Shown here piece after piece: positions 29,902-38,493 of a stretch of 64,000 bases of DNA (position 1 is the first letter of the stretch; the number at the start of each line of letters is the position of its first letter). Below the pieces are notes generated by a model. The model was not told where the DNA came from. It searched no databases and worked only from the letters and a program-made list of their open reading frames with translations. A program made the position numbers and the translations under genes. Source of the DNA: Xylanibacter oryzae DSM 17970. Lineage in GTDB: Bacteria; Bacteroidota; Bacteroidia; Bacteroidales; Bacteroidaceae. The DNA is taken from NCBI RefSeq assembly GCF_000585355.1, contig NZ_KK073873.1, positions 1,328,703 through 1,392,702 of the forward strand, in the 5' to 3' direction.

Positions 29902-31689
29902 ATGTCAGAATTAACAAAGAACGTACAGCCTGCAGGTGATTTCGATTGGGAATCATTTGAGAATGGTAATGTATCAACAAACATCAGCAAAGAAGACCAA
30001 GAACAGGCCTATGACGGAACCCTTAACAAGGTTAGCGAACATCAGGTAGTTGAGGGTAAAGTAATCTTCTTAGACAAAAAAGAAGTTATTGTAAACATCG
30101 GTTACAAGAGCGATGGAATTATTCCAGCAAGTGAATTCCGTTACAATCCAGATTTGAAAGTAGGCGATACTGTAGAGGTATACGTTGAAAATCAGGAAGA
30201 CAAGAAAGGCCAATTGGAGCTTTCACACAAGAAAGCACGTCTTAACAAAAGCTGGGAACGTGTTAACACAGCTCTTGAAAACGAAGAGGTTATACAGGGT
30301 TACATCAAGTGCCGTACAAAGGGTGGTATGATTGTTGACGTATTTGGTATTGAAGCATTCTTGCCAGGTAGCCAGATTGACGTTCATCCTATACGTGACT
30401 ACGATGTTTTCGTAGGCAAAACAATGGAATTCAAGATTGTAAAAATCAATCAGGAATTCAAGAATGTTGTAGTTTCTCACAAGGCTCTAATTGAAGCTGA
30501 GTTAGAAGCACAGAAGAAAGAAATTATCGGTAAACTCGAAAAAGGTCAGGTACTTGAAGGTACAGTTAAAAACATCACATCTTACGGTGTATTTGTTGAC
30601 CTCGGTGGAGTTGACGGACTTATACATATTACAGACCTGTCTTGGGGCCGCGTAAACGATCCTAACGATGTAGTAACACTTGACCAAAAGATCAATGTTG
30701 TTATTCTCGACTTTGATGAAGACAAGAAACGTATTGCTCTAGGTTTGAAACAACTTACTCCTCACCCATGGGATGCTCTTGATGCAGATCTAAAGGTTGG
30801 AGACCATATTAATGGTAAAGTTGTTGTTCTTGCTGACTATGGCGCATTCGTTGAGATTCAGCCAGGTGTAGAAGGACTTATCCACGTATCAGAAATGAGC
30901 TGGAGCCAGCACCTTCGTTCAGCACAAGAATTCCTACATGTAGGAGATGAAGTTGAGGCTGTTATTCTGACACTCGACCGTGAAGAGCGTAAAATGTCTC
31001 TTGGCATCAAACAGCTCAAGGAAGATCCATGGGAAACAATCGAAGTTAAATATCCTGTTGATAGCAAACACACTGCAAAGGTACGTAACTTTACAAACTT
31101 CGGTGTATTTGTAGAACTTGAAGAAGGTGTAGATGGTCTTATCCACATCAGCGACTTGTCTTGGACTAAGAAGGTAAAACATCCTTCTGAATTCACACAG
31201 GTAGGTGCAGACATCGATGTTGTTGTTCTAGAAATAGACAAAGAGAACCGTCGTCTAAGTCTTGGCCACAAGCAGCTAGAGGAGAACCCTTGGAATGTAT
31301 TCGAAGCTAAATATACTGTTGGTTCAATTCACACAGGTAAGATTACAGAGATGCTTGACAAAGGCGCAGTAATCACACTTGATAAAGACGTTGAAGGTTT
31401 CGCTACTCCTAAACACTTAGTTAAGGAAGACGGCAGCCAAGCTCAACTTGGTGAAGAACTAGATTTCAAAGTTATCGAATTCAACAAAGATTCTAAGCGT
31501 ATAATCCTATCTCACAGCCGCACATTCGAAGATCCTCAGCGTGAGGAGAAGAAAGCTGCAGCTAAGAAGGCTCATACTCCAAAGAAAGACGATTCTTCTA
31601 AGATTGAGAACAAGGCAGCATCAACAACACTTGGTGATATAGATGCACTGGCTCAGCTGAAAGCACAGATGGAAGATGATGATAAATAA
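29902..31689 (+). CDS. rpsA: 30S ribosomal protein S1
   Basis: RNA-binding ribosomal protein of 595 residues with six S1 (OB-fold) domains, at about 46-116, 128-195, 213-285, 298-370, 385-458 and 470-540. The central ones show the strong GVFVDLGGVDGLIHITDLSW pattern. The tail is Lys/Ala-rich and ends in an acidic DDDK. It docks mRNA on the 30S subunit, which matters in a group without Shine-Dalgarno sites. Monocistronic, with a strong terminator 21 bases after the stop. Confidence 0.97.
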   Translation: MSELTKNVQPAGDFDWESFENGNVSTNISKEDQEQAYDGTLNKVSEHQVVEGKVIFLDKKEVIVNIGYKSDGIIPASEFRYNPDLKVGDTVEVYVENQEDKKGQLELSHKKARLNKSWERVNTALENEEVIQGYIKCRTKGGMIVDVFGIEAFLPGSQIDVHPIRDYDVFVGKTMEFKIVKINQEFKNVVVSHKALIEAELEAQKKEIIGKLEKGQVLEGTVKNITSYGVFVDLGGVDGLIHITDLSWGRVNDPNDVVTLDQKINVVILDFDEDKKRIALGLKQLTPHPWDALDADLKVGDHINGKVVVLADYGAFVEIQPGVEGLIHVSEMSWSQHLRSAQEFLHVGDEVEAVILTLDREERKMSLGIKQLKEDPWETIEVKYPVDSKHTAKVRNFTNFGVFVELEEGVDGLIHISDLSWTKKVKHPSEFTQVGADIDVVVLEIDKENRRLSLGHKQLEENPWNVFEAKYTVGSIHTGKITEMLDKGAVITLDKDVEGFATPKHLVKEDGSQAQLGEELDFKVIEFNKDSKRIILSHSRTFEDPQREEKKAAAKKAHTPKKDDSSKIENKAASTTLGDIDALAQLKAQMEDDDK

Positions 31690-31710
31690 TCACATTTTTT
31701 CAATATAATA

Positions 31711-31739
31711 AAAAGCATCCGATTTTTTCGGATGCTTTT
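31711..31739 (+). terminator. Terminator of rpsA
   Basis: A perfect 12-bp stem (31711-31722 with 31728-31739), five-base T loop and trailing T run make a standard intrinsic terminator. Confidence 0.9.
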
Positions 31740-31779
31740 TTTATTGTCTTTAGTATGATACCCCTACTTTTTTATTATA

Positions 31780-31798
31780 AAAATGTCACAATACCACT
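31780..31798 (+). repeat. Left arm of a 19-bp perfect inverted repeat
   Basis: AAAATGTCACAATACCACT, the exact reverse complement of 32277-32295. The two arms frame a segment of about 516 bases that carries the tandem array and further TGTCAC/ACCACT words. Confidence 0.8.
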
Positions 31799-31813
31799 TG
31801 CTCTGTGTTTATG

Positions 31814-31838
31814 GGCATTTCAGCATTAACGAAATGCC
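31814..31838. repeat. Small hairpin inside the repeat region
   Basis: GGCATTTC (31814-31821) pairs with GAAATGCC (31831-31838) across a nine-base loop. No T run follows, so termination is unlikely. Confidence 0.5.
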
Positions 31839-31863
31839 ACTAAATACCACTAAAATGTCACCA
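31838..31863 (+). repeat. Inner repeat block, left side
   Basis: CACTAAATACCACT (31838-31851) followed by AAAATGTCACCA (31852-31863). Both words recur in inverted orientation at 32194-32225 but in swapped order, with one inserted base in the first word. Confidence 0.6.
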
Positions 31864-31875
31864 TTCTAACATCAA

Positions 31876-31979
31876 AAAGCTATGCTGCAGAAGTGTGAAA
31901 GCTATGCTCCTGTGGTATGAAAGTTATACTCCCGAAGTATAAAAGCTATGCTCCTAAAGTATAAAAGCTATGCTTTGAG
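31876..31979 (+). repeat. Tandem array of a 22-bp unit, about 4.7 copies
   Basis: Units begin at 31876, 31898, 31920, 31942 and 31964 (the last partial). Each opens with AAAGCTATGCT or a close variant (AAAGTTATACT in the third) and has a variable middle, then AAGTATA, AAGTGTG or GGTATG. The length is fixed with no spacer and the copies have diverged, which is unlike a CRISPR array. Confidence 0.85.
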
Positions 31980-32193
31980 TTTATCGGTTAGAGGCTGTTG
32001 ACTATGCCTGAATTTGGTATACATCTTTGTTGTTATACTTACTGGTTTACTATACAAATTATTAAAAGCTTTACTGATCCACTTTACAGAAACATAAAAG
32101 CCTTCCTGATTTGCTTAACACACCAGATATACCTACATAAAAAGAAATATACCAAATAAAATATGCTTGAATTTCCATTATAATAAAAAAGAC

Positions 32194-32225
32194 AGTGGTA
32201 CTTTAGTGACGTTTGGTGACATTTA
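32194..32225 (-). repeat. Inner repeat block, right side
   Basis: AGTGGTACTTTAGTGAC (32194-32210) and TTTGGTGACATTTA (32212-32225) are inverted counterparts of the words at 31838-31863. Confidence 0.6.
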
Positions 32226-32276
32226 ATTTGCAATCACGAAGTCATATCATATTGATCTACAATGGTTTAAGAAACC

Positions 32277-32295
32277 AGTGGTATTGTGACATTTT
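32277..32295 (-). repeat. Right arm of the 19-bp perfect inverted repeat
   Basis: AGTGGTATTGTGACATTTT, exact reverse complement of 31780-31798. The bases outside the two arms differ and show no evident target-site duplication. Confidence 0.8.
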
Positions 32296-32376
32296 ATTTT
32301 TTTATTTTTTAGGTACTTAATCACATTCTGTGGCAAAATTATATAGGTAAATGAGTTATTAATATATAAATATTGA

Positions 32377-32586
32377 TTAGTTGTTATCTACATAATATTT
32401 AGATAAATCATTAAATAAATCATGCTCAAGTACTTTTGATATTCTAAAGAGCAAAGAAGTTTCAATACTTTCTCTTTGAAATATTTTATATACATTCATT
32501 CTAGTACAACATAACTGATCTGCAAACCAAGTTACAGAACGACCTTGTTCACGAAGAAGTTTTCTTATTTCATCACCAATGTTCAT
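32377..32586 (-). CDS. Small helix-turn-helix protein (XRE-like)
   Basis: A 69-residue protein made of little more than a DNA-binding domain. Residues 3-55 fit an XRE-type helix-turn-helix: GDEIRKLLREQGRSVTWFAD, then QLCCTRMNVYKIFQRESI as the recognition part, and ETSLLFRISKVLEHDLF. It has a promoter on the minus strand and no neighbour on the same strand within 150 bases. It borders the repeat-rich region, so it could regulate itself or bind there; that is a guess. Confidence 0.82.
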   Translation of the reverse strand: MNIGDEIRKLLREQGRSVTWFADQLCCTRMNVYKIFQRESIETSLLFRISKVLEHDLFNDLSKYYVDNN

Positions 32587-32629
32587 AATAAAAGTATTTA
32601 AATGTATTATATTTATCTATTTTGCATTG

Positions 32630-32659
32630 CAAAAGTACGAAATAAATAAATATCAAAAA
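32630..32659 (-). promoter_or_regulatory. Promoter of the small HTH gene
   Basis: On the minus strand TACTTTTG (32630-32637), with TTTTG (32655-32659) 17 bases upstream, slightly short of the usual spacing. The leader is about 40 bases. Confidence 0.5.
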
Positions 32660-32743
32660 GTCGGCATTTTTTACTTTTGGATCAAACAGCAGTATTTGTG
32701 GTTTATTCGGTATTAAATTGTGATTATTCGTTATAAAATTGTT

Positions 32744-33808
32744 TTACCTGAAAATAAGCTTCATTGTATTCTTGATATTCTTCATGGCATTTTCAGGTAG
32801 TAATGGATCTTCATTTAATACAGATGAGTTAATATTAAGAACGTTACTGAAACCAGCATCTCTTAATATAGCCTCATCAGAAATTTTTCCGGCAATTAGA
32901 CAAACAGGGACTGAGCATTTCATAGCATGAGACAATACCACACTTGGCAGTTTCCCCATCATCGTCTGTGCATCAGCACTCCCCTCACCTGTTATTATTA
33001 AATCTGCATCTTTTATTTTTGAGTCAAAGTTATTAGCATTAAGTAATAAGTCAGCTCCAGATTCAATACTAGCTTTAAAATACTGCATAAAAGCATATCC
33101 TAATCCTCCTGCAGCTCCCGCACCGGGAATATTTCTACAATCATATCCAAAGTGCCTTGCAGACATGTCTGCAAATGTTCTGGCCTTACGTTCCAATACT
33201 TGGATATCAGACCATGATGCACCTTTTTGCTTAGCGAAAATAAATGCAGCTCCATTCTCGCCCAATAAGGTGTTAGTTACATCAGAGGCTAGAACGATGC
33301 TTACGTCTTTAAAATCTCTATCTAATATTTCTGATATACTTTCGGTACCATGGCCCAAAATATCGACTAATGCCATAAGCATGCCTATTCCCGCATCTGA
33401 TGTAGCACTACCGCCTAATCCGATAATGAATTTACGATATCCTCGTCTGATGGCATCTGCAATAATCTCTCCGGTACCATAAGATGTTGCCTTTACGGGA
33501 TTACGCTGTTCAGGTTCTATAAGCATAAGTCCGGAAGCTTTTGCGATCTCGATTACAGCCGTATCATTTATTACGCCATATTCTGCAACAATTGGTCGCA
33601 TTAATGCGTCGTGCACATTAACACTAATACGTTCTCCGTCTATTGAGAATAAAAAAGAATCTAGCATACCTTCTCCGCCGTCAGAGACTGGTATCAATAC
33701 TATTTCAGTATCAATACCAGTCTGGCGAATACCTTCGGCTGCTGCATTCTCTGCCTCAACAGATGTAAGACAGCCTTTAAAAGAATCTATTGCTAGAACT
33801 ATTTTCAC
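32744..33808 (-). CDS. glxK: Glycerate kinase
   Basis: Phosphorylates D-glycerate; 354 residues, of the GarK/GlxK family. The start MKIVLAIDSFKGCLTSVEAE and the glycine-rich IGLGGSATSDAGIGM segment (about 135-149) are family signatures, together with GAGAAGGLGYAFMQYF and LIITGEGSADAQTMMGKLP. It is the last gene of a six-gene minus-strand run, 11 bases after the secreted C69 peptidase. Serine or tartronate breakdown could supply its substrate, but no such enzyme is adjacent. Confidence 0.93.
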   Translation of the reverse strand: MKIVLAIDSFKGCLTSVEAENAAAEGIRQTGIDTEIVLIPVSDGGEGMLDSFLFSIDGERISVNVHDALMRPIVAEYGVINDTAVIEIAKASGLMLIEPEQRNPVKATSYGTGEIIADAIRRGYRKFIIGLGGSATSDAGIGMLMALVDILGHGTESISEILDRDFKDVSIVLASDVTNTLLGENGAAFIFAKQKGASWSDIQVLERKARTFADMSARHFGYDCRNIPGAGAAGGLGYAFMQYFKASIESGADLLLNANNFDSKIKDADLIITGEGSADAQTMMGKLPSVVLSHAMKCSVPVCLIAGKISDEAILRDAGFSNVLNINSSVLNEDPLLPENAMKNIKNTMKLIFR

Positions 33809-33819
33809 TGCGATAAATA

Positions 33820-35460
33820 CTATTTTGAAGGATAAGCGAACTTATCTCCAGTAGTTTCGACCAATTTTCGGGCTACGTTATCCGGATATCCGGGGCGCAA
33901 TACTGTTGCCCCTAGACCAGTCTTAGTACGCAAGAATTTTCCGTCTTTTTCCGGTTTAACAGCCATATCATTATATTTTACTATAAGATAGATAGCCAAG
34001 TTTTTCCATCTTGCTAACATTTGTTCTGCTACATCATTACTATAACCATTTAGGTATCTCATTGCTTCTGTAGGATTCTGTTTGTACATAGCAAGAGCCT
34101 TATCTTCTACAGATTTCTGATTATCAAAGTATGTATTCTCTAACGAGTCACGAACAACTTTAAGTGATGGGAACATCTGAGAATATCTAGGATAAATCAT
34201 ATTACTTACCCAGTTGCATACCCAATAAGCATTGTTGTCTTTGAACGTTACTGCATCTGCACCCGGAGTATTATAACATACAGGCTGTACTGTATTTCCA
34301 CAATATACTGGTGTATATGCTATCATATTTGCATCATCATTACCGAACCATAATACTCCACCTATCTGGCGTGGCAACCAAGATCTCATCTGACTCACGT
34401 ATGTGAATCCGGTTTGCTGTGTTGATGTAGGGCGCTCATTAAAATATTTTTTACCGTCAACCTTATAAACTAAAGGAGTTGGACGATATGGCATATCCCA
34501 AACACCTTGTCCAATATCACTGTCAAGAGCTAAAGCAGAACCTTCAAAATGATCTCTCATACAGTTTTCTACATCCTGCACACTTACCTTCTTATTAGGG
34601 ATAATCCAAAGAGGCATAGGTGTCGTATTATTTTCTTTGCCCTCTACATATGGAAGATACTTATCCATATCATTGCTAAAATGACGGAAGAAACTCCAAA
34701 CGCGTACTTCGCAGAAACGACGACCTTCAAAGTCCGGATTAGCATAAATACCGCAGAAACTAAAATCTTTATTTTTGCCTTTAAACCACCCCTTACTTCT
34801 TGCAAAATTTATGCAGTCTTTAGAAAACATTACATTTTTCTTATCATTCTGATTAAATGTTCTTATTCTGCTCTGGTTTGCGTGAGCACATATAGCATCA
34901 TCAGGAATACGTACAGCTACCCATACGGCTCCCTTGCCACCTGTACCTTTGCCCATCATCTCCAGAATCCAAGCCTCATTAGAATCACAGATGGTGAATG
35001 TCTCACCCTCAGAACAATAGCCATATTTCTCAGCAAGACCGGTCATCACCTTTATTGCCTCACGTGCTGTTTTGGATCTTTGCAGTCCCAGATATATCAA
35101 TGAGCCATAATCAATTACAGATGTGGTATCTACCATTTCAGGACGACCTCCAAATGTAGTTTCACCTATAGTTACCTGATATTCATTAATATTACCTATA
35201 ACATTATATGTTTCAGGAGCTTCAGGAATCTGACCTTGAAACTGATTTGTATCCCAATTTATGATTTTACGCATATCACCTGCAGCATGTTTAGCAGCAG
35301 GATAATGACATAAATACTGAAACATTCCGTAATCATCTGCATTGTAAGAACATATTACAGAACCATCTTTTGATGCCTTCTTACCTACTATAAAATTAGT
35401 ACATGCCGACGCATACGTACTTGCAGCCATTAATAGCCCTGCCATAATTATTCTATTCAT
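33820..35460 (-). CDS. Secreted C69 family dipeptidase
   Basis: Second C69 peptidase in the window, 546 residues from the ATG at 35460. A signal peptide of 19 residues ends ASA directly before Cys20 in CTNFIVGKKASKDGSV, so signal cleavage itself would expose the nucleophile. The frame continues upstream to 35520, but that overlaps the M23 gene, and the later ATG lies four bases after its stop. It is predicted periplasmic or surface-attached and longer than the cytoplasmic relative at 2752-4197. It would cleave dipeptides outside the cytoplasm. Confidence 0.92.
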   Translation of the reverse strand: MNRIIMAGLLMAASTYASACTNFIVGKKASKDGSVICSYNADDYGMFQYLCHYPAAKHAAGDMRKIINWDTNQFQGQIPEAPETYNVIGNINEYQVTIGETTFGGRPEMVDTTSVIDYGSLIYLGLQRSKTAREAIKVMTGLAEKYGYCSEGETFTICDSNEAWILEMMGKGTGGKGAVWVAVRIPDDAICAHANQSRIRTFNQNDKKNVMFSKDCINFARSKGWFKGKNKDFSFCGIYANPDFEGRRFCEVRVWSFFRHFSNDMDKYLPYVEGKENNTTPMPLWIIPNKKVSVQDVENCMRDHFEGSALALDSDIGQGVWDMPYRPTPLVYKVDGKKYFNERPTSTQQTGFTYVSQMRSWLPRQIGGVLWFGNDDANMIAYTPVYCGNTVQPVCYNTPGADAVTFKDNNAYWVCNWVSNMIYPRYSQMFPSLKVVRDSLENTYFDNQKSVEDKALAMYKQNPTEAMRYLNGYSNDVAEQMLARWKNLAIYLIVKYNDMAVKPEKDGKFLRTKTGLGATVLRPGYPDNVARKLVETTGDKFAYPSK

Positions 35461-35464
35461 AATT

Positions 35465-37120
35465 TCAATATCTAACTTGTGCACTAAATGTCCGTATATT
35501 ATTTCTATTATCGACTGCAATGAATTTAAAATTATGCATTTTTCCTGTCATTGCTATAGGAGTTTCTTTAAGTTTGCATTCGACCCACGGACTTTTAGGT
35601 ACCATCGCAAACAAAACGAACTGTCCATCTATATATGCTTTATAACTCTTAATTCCACTACCGGAGTCTGTCAGACCAATTACCAGTTTATGACTAGTAT
35701 TCCAACTGCCCTGTCCTACCGGATTAACCGTAGGTGGTGTAACATCTTCTACTATTTGGTAATTTGCTCCCAGTTCTCGGATTTTACTCGTAACCCAACC
35801 ACTTTTAAATGAGCCACCCATAAAATGATCAACACCATTATTGCTCTCTATGTACAACTTAGATGTATCCTTAACTTTTTTGTTAAGGCAAATACTGATT
35901 TCGCCCCATCCCAACATTGGATTTGAGACACTATAAAACTTGTACTTATTTGAAAGAGAACCCGGTTGTTTAATTATAGAAGGTTGCAATTCCACATCAT
36001 CAGCAATCATTCCATATGGTATAACAAGTTGCATCCCCGGCATATCCATACTGTTTGTCTGGTTCCAATGCATCATCCACCGAGGATTGAAGACTTTCTT
36101 CTTAGGAATTCCCATACGCTTGCCTGTAACAGTAAATGTATAATCGCGAGAATTTCCTGCAAAATCTGTAAGAGTATATACGATATGATAATCTCTCTCT
36201 TGGTTGAAATCAATATAGCCATGATTATGATCTGCATGCAAAACAGGCAGTCTGTTTCCCGGTTCTACAAAAGACTTCATATACCAGACACCATAACGAC
36301 AATAATGTTCATAGTCTCCCCATGAATTTACCATAAGATTATCCTGAACAGGAATACCACTTACATCACTCTCAAACACTACACGACCATCAACAGACAG
36401 TTTGGTGTGTCTTATTCCATATCTGTTATATGTTATCTCCATATAATCATTAGCCCATATACCGAAACCGACCTTACCCCAAGCGGTAAACTTTCTCGTT
36501 AAATTAGGCGAAGGGAATCCATACGATGACTTTCCTGTTCCATTACAAAAGATACCCTCGCCGGATTTGGGATAAGCCATAAATCCATGAGCGAGTGGTT
36601 TAAGTCCATCTTTAACATAAGGTTTCAAGAAATCAAGAGGATCAACCATCTCCCAAGTTTTGGTATTATGCATTTCTAAATGCAAGTGTGGTGCCTCACT
36701 CGCACCGGTATTGCCACTTATCGCAATAAAATCACCCTGAGCAACAGGGCAATCAGATGGCGAAAGTCGAACATCGGCAATATAGCACTGATGCTTATAT
36801 TGCCAACGCTTTACCAAAGCAGAAATACGCGGAGAGAAAGACTTAAGATGACAGTATACACTAGTATGTCCATCAGGATGTTGAACATATACAGCATTAC
36901 CGAAACCAAGTAGCCCGATAGTAACTCTACTGACAAAACCATCCGCAATGGTCATTACCTTTTTACCTTCTACTCCGTCTGTTTTTACATCTATGCCTCC
37001 ATGAAAATGATTAGGACGAGGTTCGCCAAAATTTCCTGCAAGCGATATCTGATAATTAACAGGCGGAGCATAACTTAAAATATTTACATTAAGTAATAAA
37101 CTACAAATTAATCCTAACAT
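35465..37120 (-). CDS. M23 family metallopeptidase
   Basis: Envelope peptidase or LytM-type protein of 551 residues with an N-terminal signal-like segment. The LytM zinc site is intact: His and Asp in NHFHGGIDV near residue 40 and the HLHLEMH motif near 145. The remaining 350 residues are beta-rich, with an Ig-like segment (GIKSYKAYIDGQFVLF) at the end. Such proteins cleave peptidoglycan cross-links. It begins ten bases after nadC and ends four bases before the C69 gene, in one transcript with cstA. Confidence 0.9.
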   Translation of the reverse strand: MLGLICSLLLNVNILSYAPPVNYQISLAGNFGEPRPNHFHGGIDVKTDGVEGKKVMTIADGFVSRVTIGLLGFGNAVYVQHPDGHTSVYCHLKSFSPRISALVKRWQYKHQCYIADVRLSPSDCPVAQGDFIAISGNTGASEAPHLHLEMHNTKTWEMVDPLDFLKPYVKDGLKPLAHGFMAYPKSGEGIFCNGTGKSSYGFPSPNLTRKFTAWGKVGFGIWANDYMEITYNRYGIRHTKLSVDGRVVFESDVSGIPVQDNLMVNSWGDYEHYCRYGVWYMKSFVEPGNRLPVLHADHNHGYIDFNQERDYHIVYTLTDFAGNSRDYTFTVTGKRMGIPKKKVFNPRWMMHWNQTNSMDMPGMQLVIPYGMIADDVELQPSIIKQPGSLSNKYKFYSVSNPMLGWGEISICLNKKVKDTSKLYIESNNGVDHFMGGSFKSGWVTSKIRELGANYQIVEDVTPPTVNPVGQGSWNTSHKLVIGLTDSGSGIKSYKAYIDGQFVLFAMVPKSPWVECKLKETPIAMTGKMHNFKFIAVDNRNNIRTFSAQVRY

Positions 37121-37130
37121 ACCTATTTGA

Positions 37131-37979
37131 TTAGCAAGCCTTAAAACTCATATCCAGTCCTTTTACTGAATGAGTAAGGGCTCCTACAGAGATAAAATCA
37201 ACGCCACACTCAGCGTATTCACGTATTGTATCAAATGTTATTCCACCACTCGACTCTGTTTCAAATTTACCGGCGATCATATCTACGGCCTTCTTGGTGT
37301 TTTGAACAGAGAAATTATCAAGCATCACACGGTCTACGCCTCCGCAATCCATAACTTGTTTTAATTCATCAAAGTTACGCACTTCTATTTCTATCTTCAG
37401 ATCCAAACCTTTGGCTTTAAGATACTGATGACAACGATTGATGGCATTGCTTATTCCACCTGCAAAATCTACATGATTGTCTTTTAGCAGAATCATATCA
37501 AACAGACCTATACGATGGTTAACACCACCTCCTATCTTGACAGCCTGCTTTTCAAGCATTCGCATACCGGGCGTTGTCTTACGAGTATCTAATACATGAG
37601 TATGTGTACCTTCAAGGCGTTCAACATATCTATTAGTCATAGTAGCAATGCCACTCATTCTCTGCATAATATTAAGCATTAGGCGTTCTGTCTGTAACAG
37701 ACTGCGAACCTTACCAGATACAATCATTGCTATATCACCTTTTTTGACATGCGCTCCATCACCTATCAAAACTTCGACAGCCATAGTATTGTCAAATCTG
37801 TCAAAAACCTTTTTTGCTACTTCAACACCTGCCAATATACCGTCTTCTTTTATCAACAAATGCGATTTTCCAATTGCATCTTCAGGTATACAACACAATG
37901 TGGTATGATCGCCATCACCGATATCTTCAGCAAAAGCCAAATCGATAAGGCGGTCTTCTAATTCATCTACGCTTAACAT
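37131..37979 (-). CDS. nadC: Nicotinate-nucleotide pyrophosphorylase
   Basis: Makes nicotinate mononucleotide from quinolinate and PRPP in NAD synthesis; 282 residues. Visible signatures: LAEDIGDGDHTT at the start, RLMLNIMQRMSGIATMT, VLDTRKTTPGMRMLEKQAV with the substrate-binding basic residues, GGGVNHRIGLFDMILLKDNH and the C-terminal FISVGALTHSVKGLDMSF. nadA and nadB are not in the window. It lies inside the cstA operon, 17 bases after the outer-membrane barrel gene. Confidence 0.96.
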   Translation of the reverse strand: MLSVDELEDRLIDLAFAEDIGDGDHTTLCCIPEDAIGKSHLLIKEDGILAGVEVAKKVFDRFDNTMAVEVLIGDGAHVKKGDIAMIVSGKVRSLLQTERLMLNIMQRMSGIATMTNRYVERLEGTHTHVLDTRKTTPGMRMLEKQAVKIGGGVNHRIGLFDMILLKDNHVDFAGGISNAINRCHQYLKAKGLDLKIEIEVRNFDELKQVMDCGGVDRVMLDNFSVQNTKKAVDMIAGKFETESSGGITFDTIREYAECGVDFISVGALTHSVKGLDMSFKAC

Positions 37980-37996
37980 TTTAAATATCTATTATT

Positions 37997-38485
37997 TTAT
38001 ATATATAGTCCAAATCCTATACGAAAACCTATCTTTGAATAATCTGAATGGTTCTTAAAACTCTGATCATAATAAATTGAAGGTTCTATGGTAGCTGTAT
38101 GACTGATGAAAAAGGCATAGCCCATTTCTATCTCAGGCATAAAGTCATTATAGCTATGATTAGCATGTATCAGCTTAACACCGGCACCAAGATAAAGTCC
38201 ATTCTGTATGATATAATAGCGACCGCCAACTCCTATAGATGCGTAATCAGCAATATCATCATTACCGGAATGTTGATAAGACGCTTGTCCAAAAACCATT
38301 AGATTGTCAAGGCACATATATCCCAATTTGGCCTGAGCGCCAAAATTAGTATGCTCTTTGCCACTATAATTCAGGTCTAAGCCTGAAAGTGAAGCACCTG
38401 CATATATTTTCCCTTCTTCAAACTGTGCATGAGAAACCATAACGGTCATTAGCCCCATAACCAGCATTAATAACTTCTTTTTCAT
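37997..38485 (-). CDS. Small outer-membrane beta-barrel protein
   Basis: A 162-residue protein with a signal peptide (about 1-20, ending SHAQ) and roughly eight amphipathic beta-strands of the OmpA/OmpW-like type, for example IYAGASLSGLDLNYSG, ASIGVGGRYYIIQNGLYLGA and KIGFRIGFGLYI at the end. Function unknown. It is the second gene of the cstA operon, nine bases after cstA. Confidence 0.78.
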   Translation of the reverse strand: MKKKLLMLVMGLMTVMVSHAQFEEGKIYAGASLSGLDLNYSGKEHTNFGAQAKLGYMCLDNLMVFGQASYQHSGNDDIADYASIGVGGRYYIIQNGLYLGAGVKLIHANHSYNDFMPEIEMGYAFFISHTATIEPSIYYDQSFKNHSDYSKIGFRIGFGLYI

Positions 38486-38493
38486 AATTTAAA

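Larger units (their letters stand above)
31740..32376. other. Gene-free, repeat-rich region after rpsA
   Basis: About 640 bases with no supportable gene. The region contains a 22-bp tandem array (31876-31979), an outer 19-bp perfect inverted repeat (31780-31798 with 32277-32295), inner inverted blocks built of the same short words (31838-31863 with 32194-32225), and a hairpin (31814-31821 with 31831-31838). Each is entered separately. No transposase or target duplication is visible. Confidence 0.7.

Noticed and set aside
31876..31979. Tandem repeat considered as a CRISPR array
   Set aside because: The units abut without spacers, are only 22 bases and have diverged; no cas genes are near.
31780..32295. 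Insertion sequence
   Set aside because: There are inverted ends, but no transposase frame and no visible target duplication; it is kept as a repeat only.
32739..32930. 63-residue plus-strand frame at the glycerate kinase end
   Set aside because: It is antisense to the conserved C-terminus of glycerate kinase and has no independent support.
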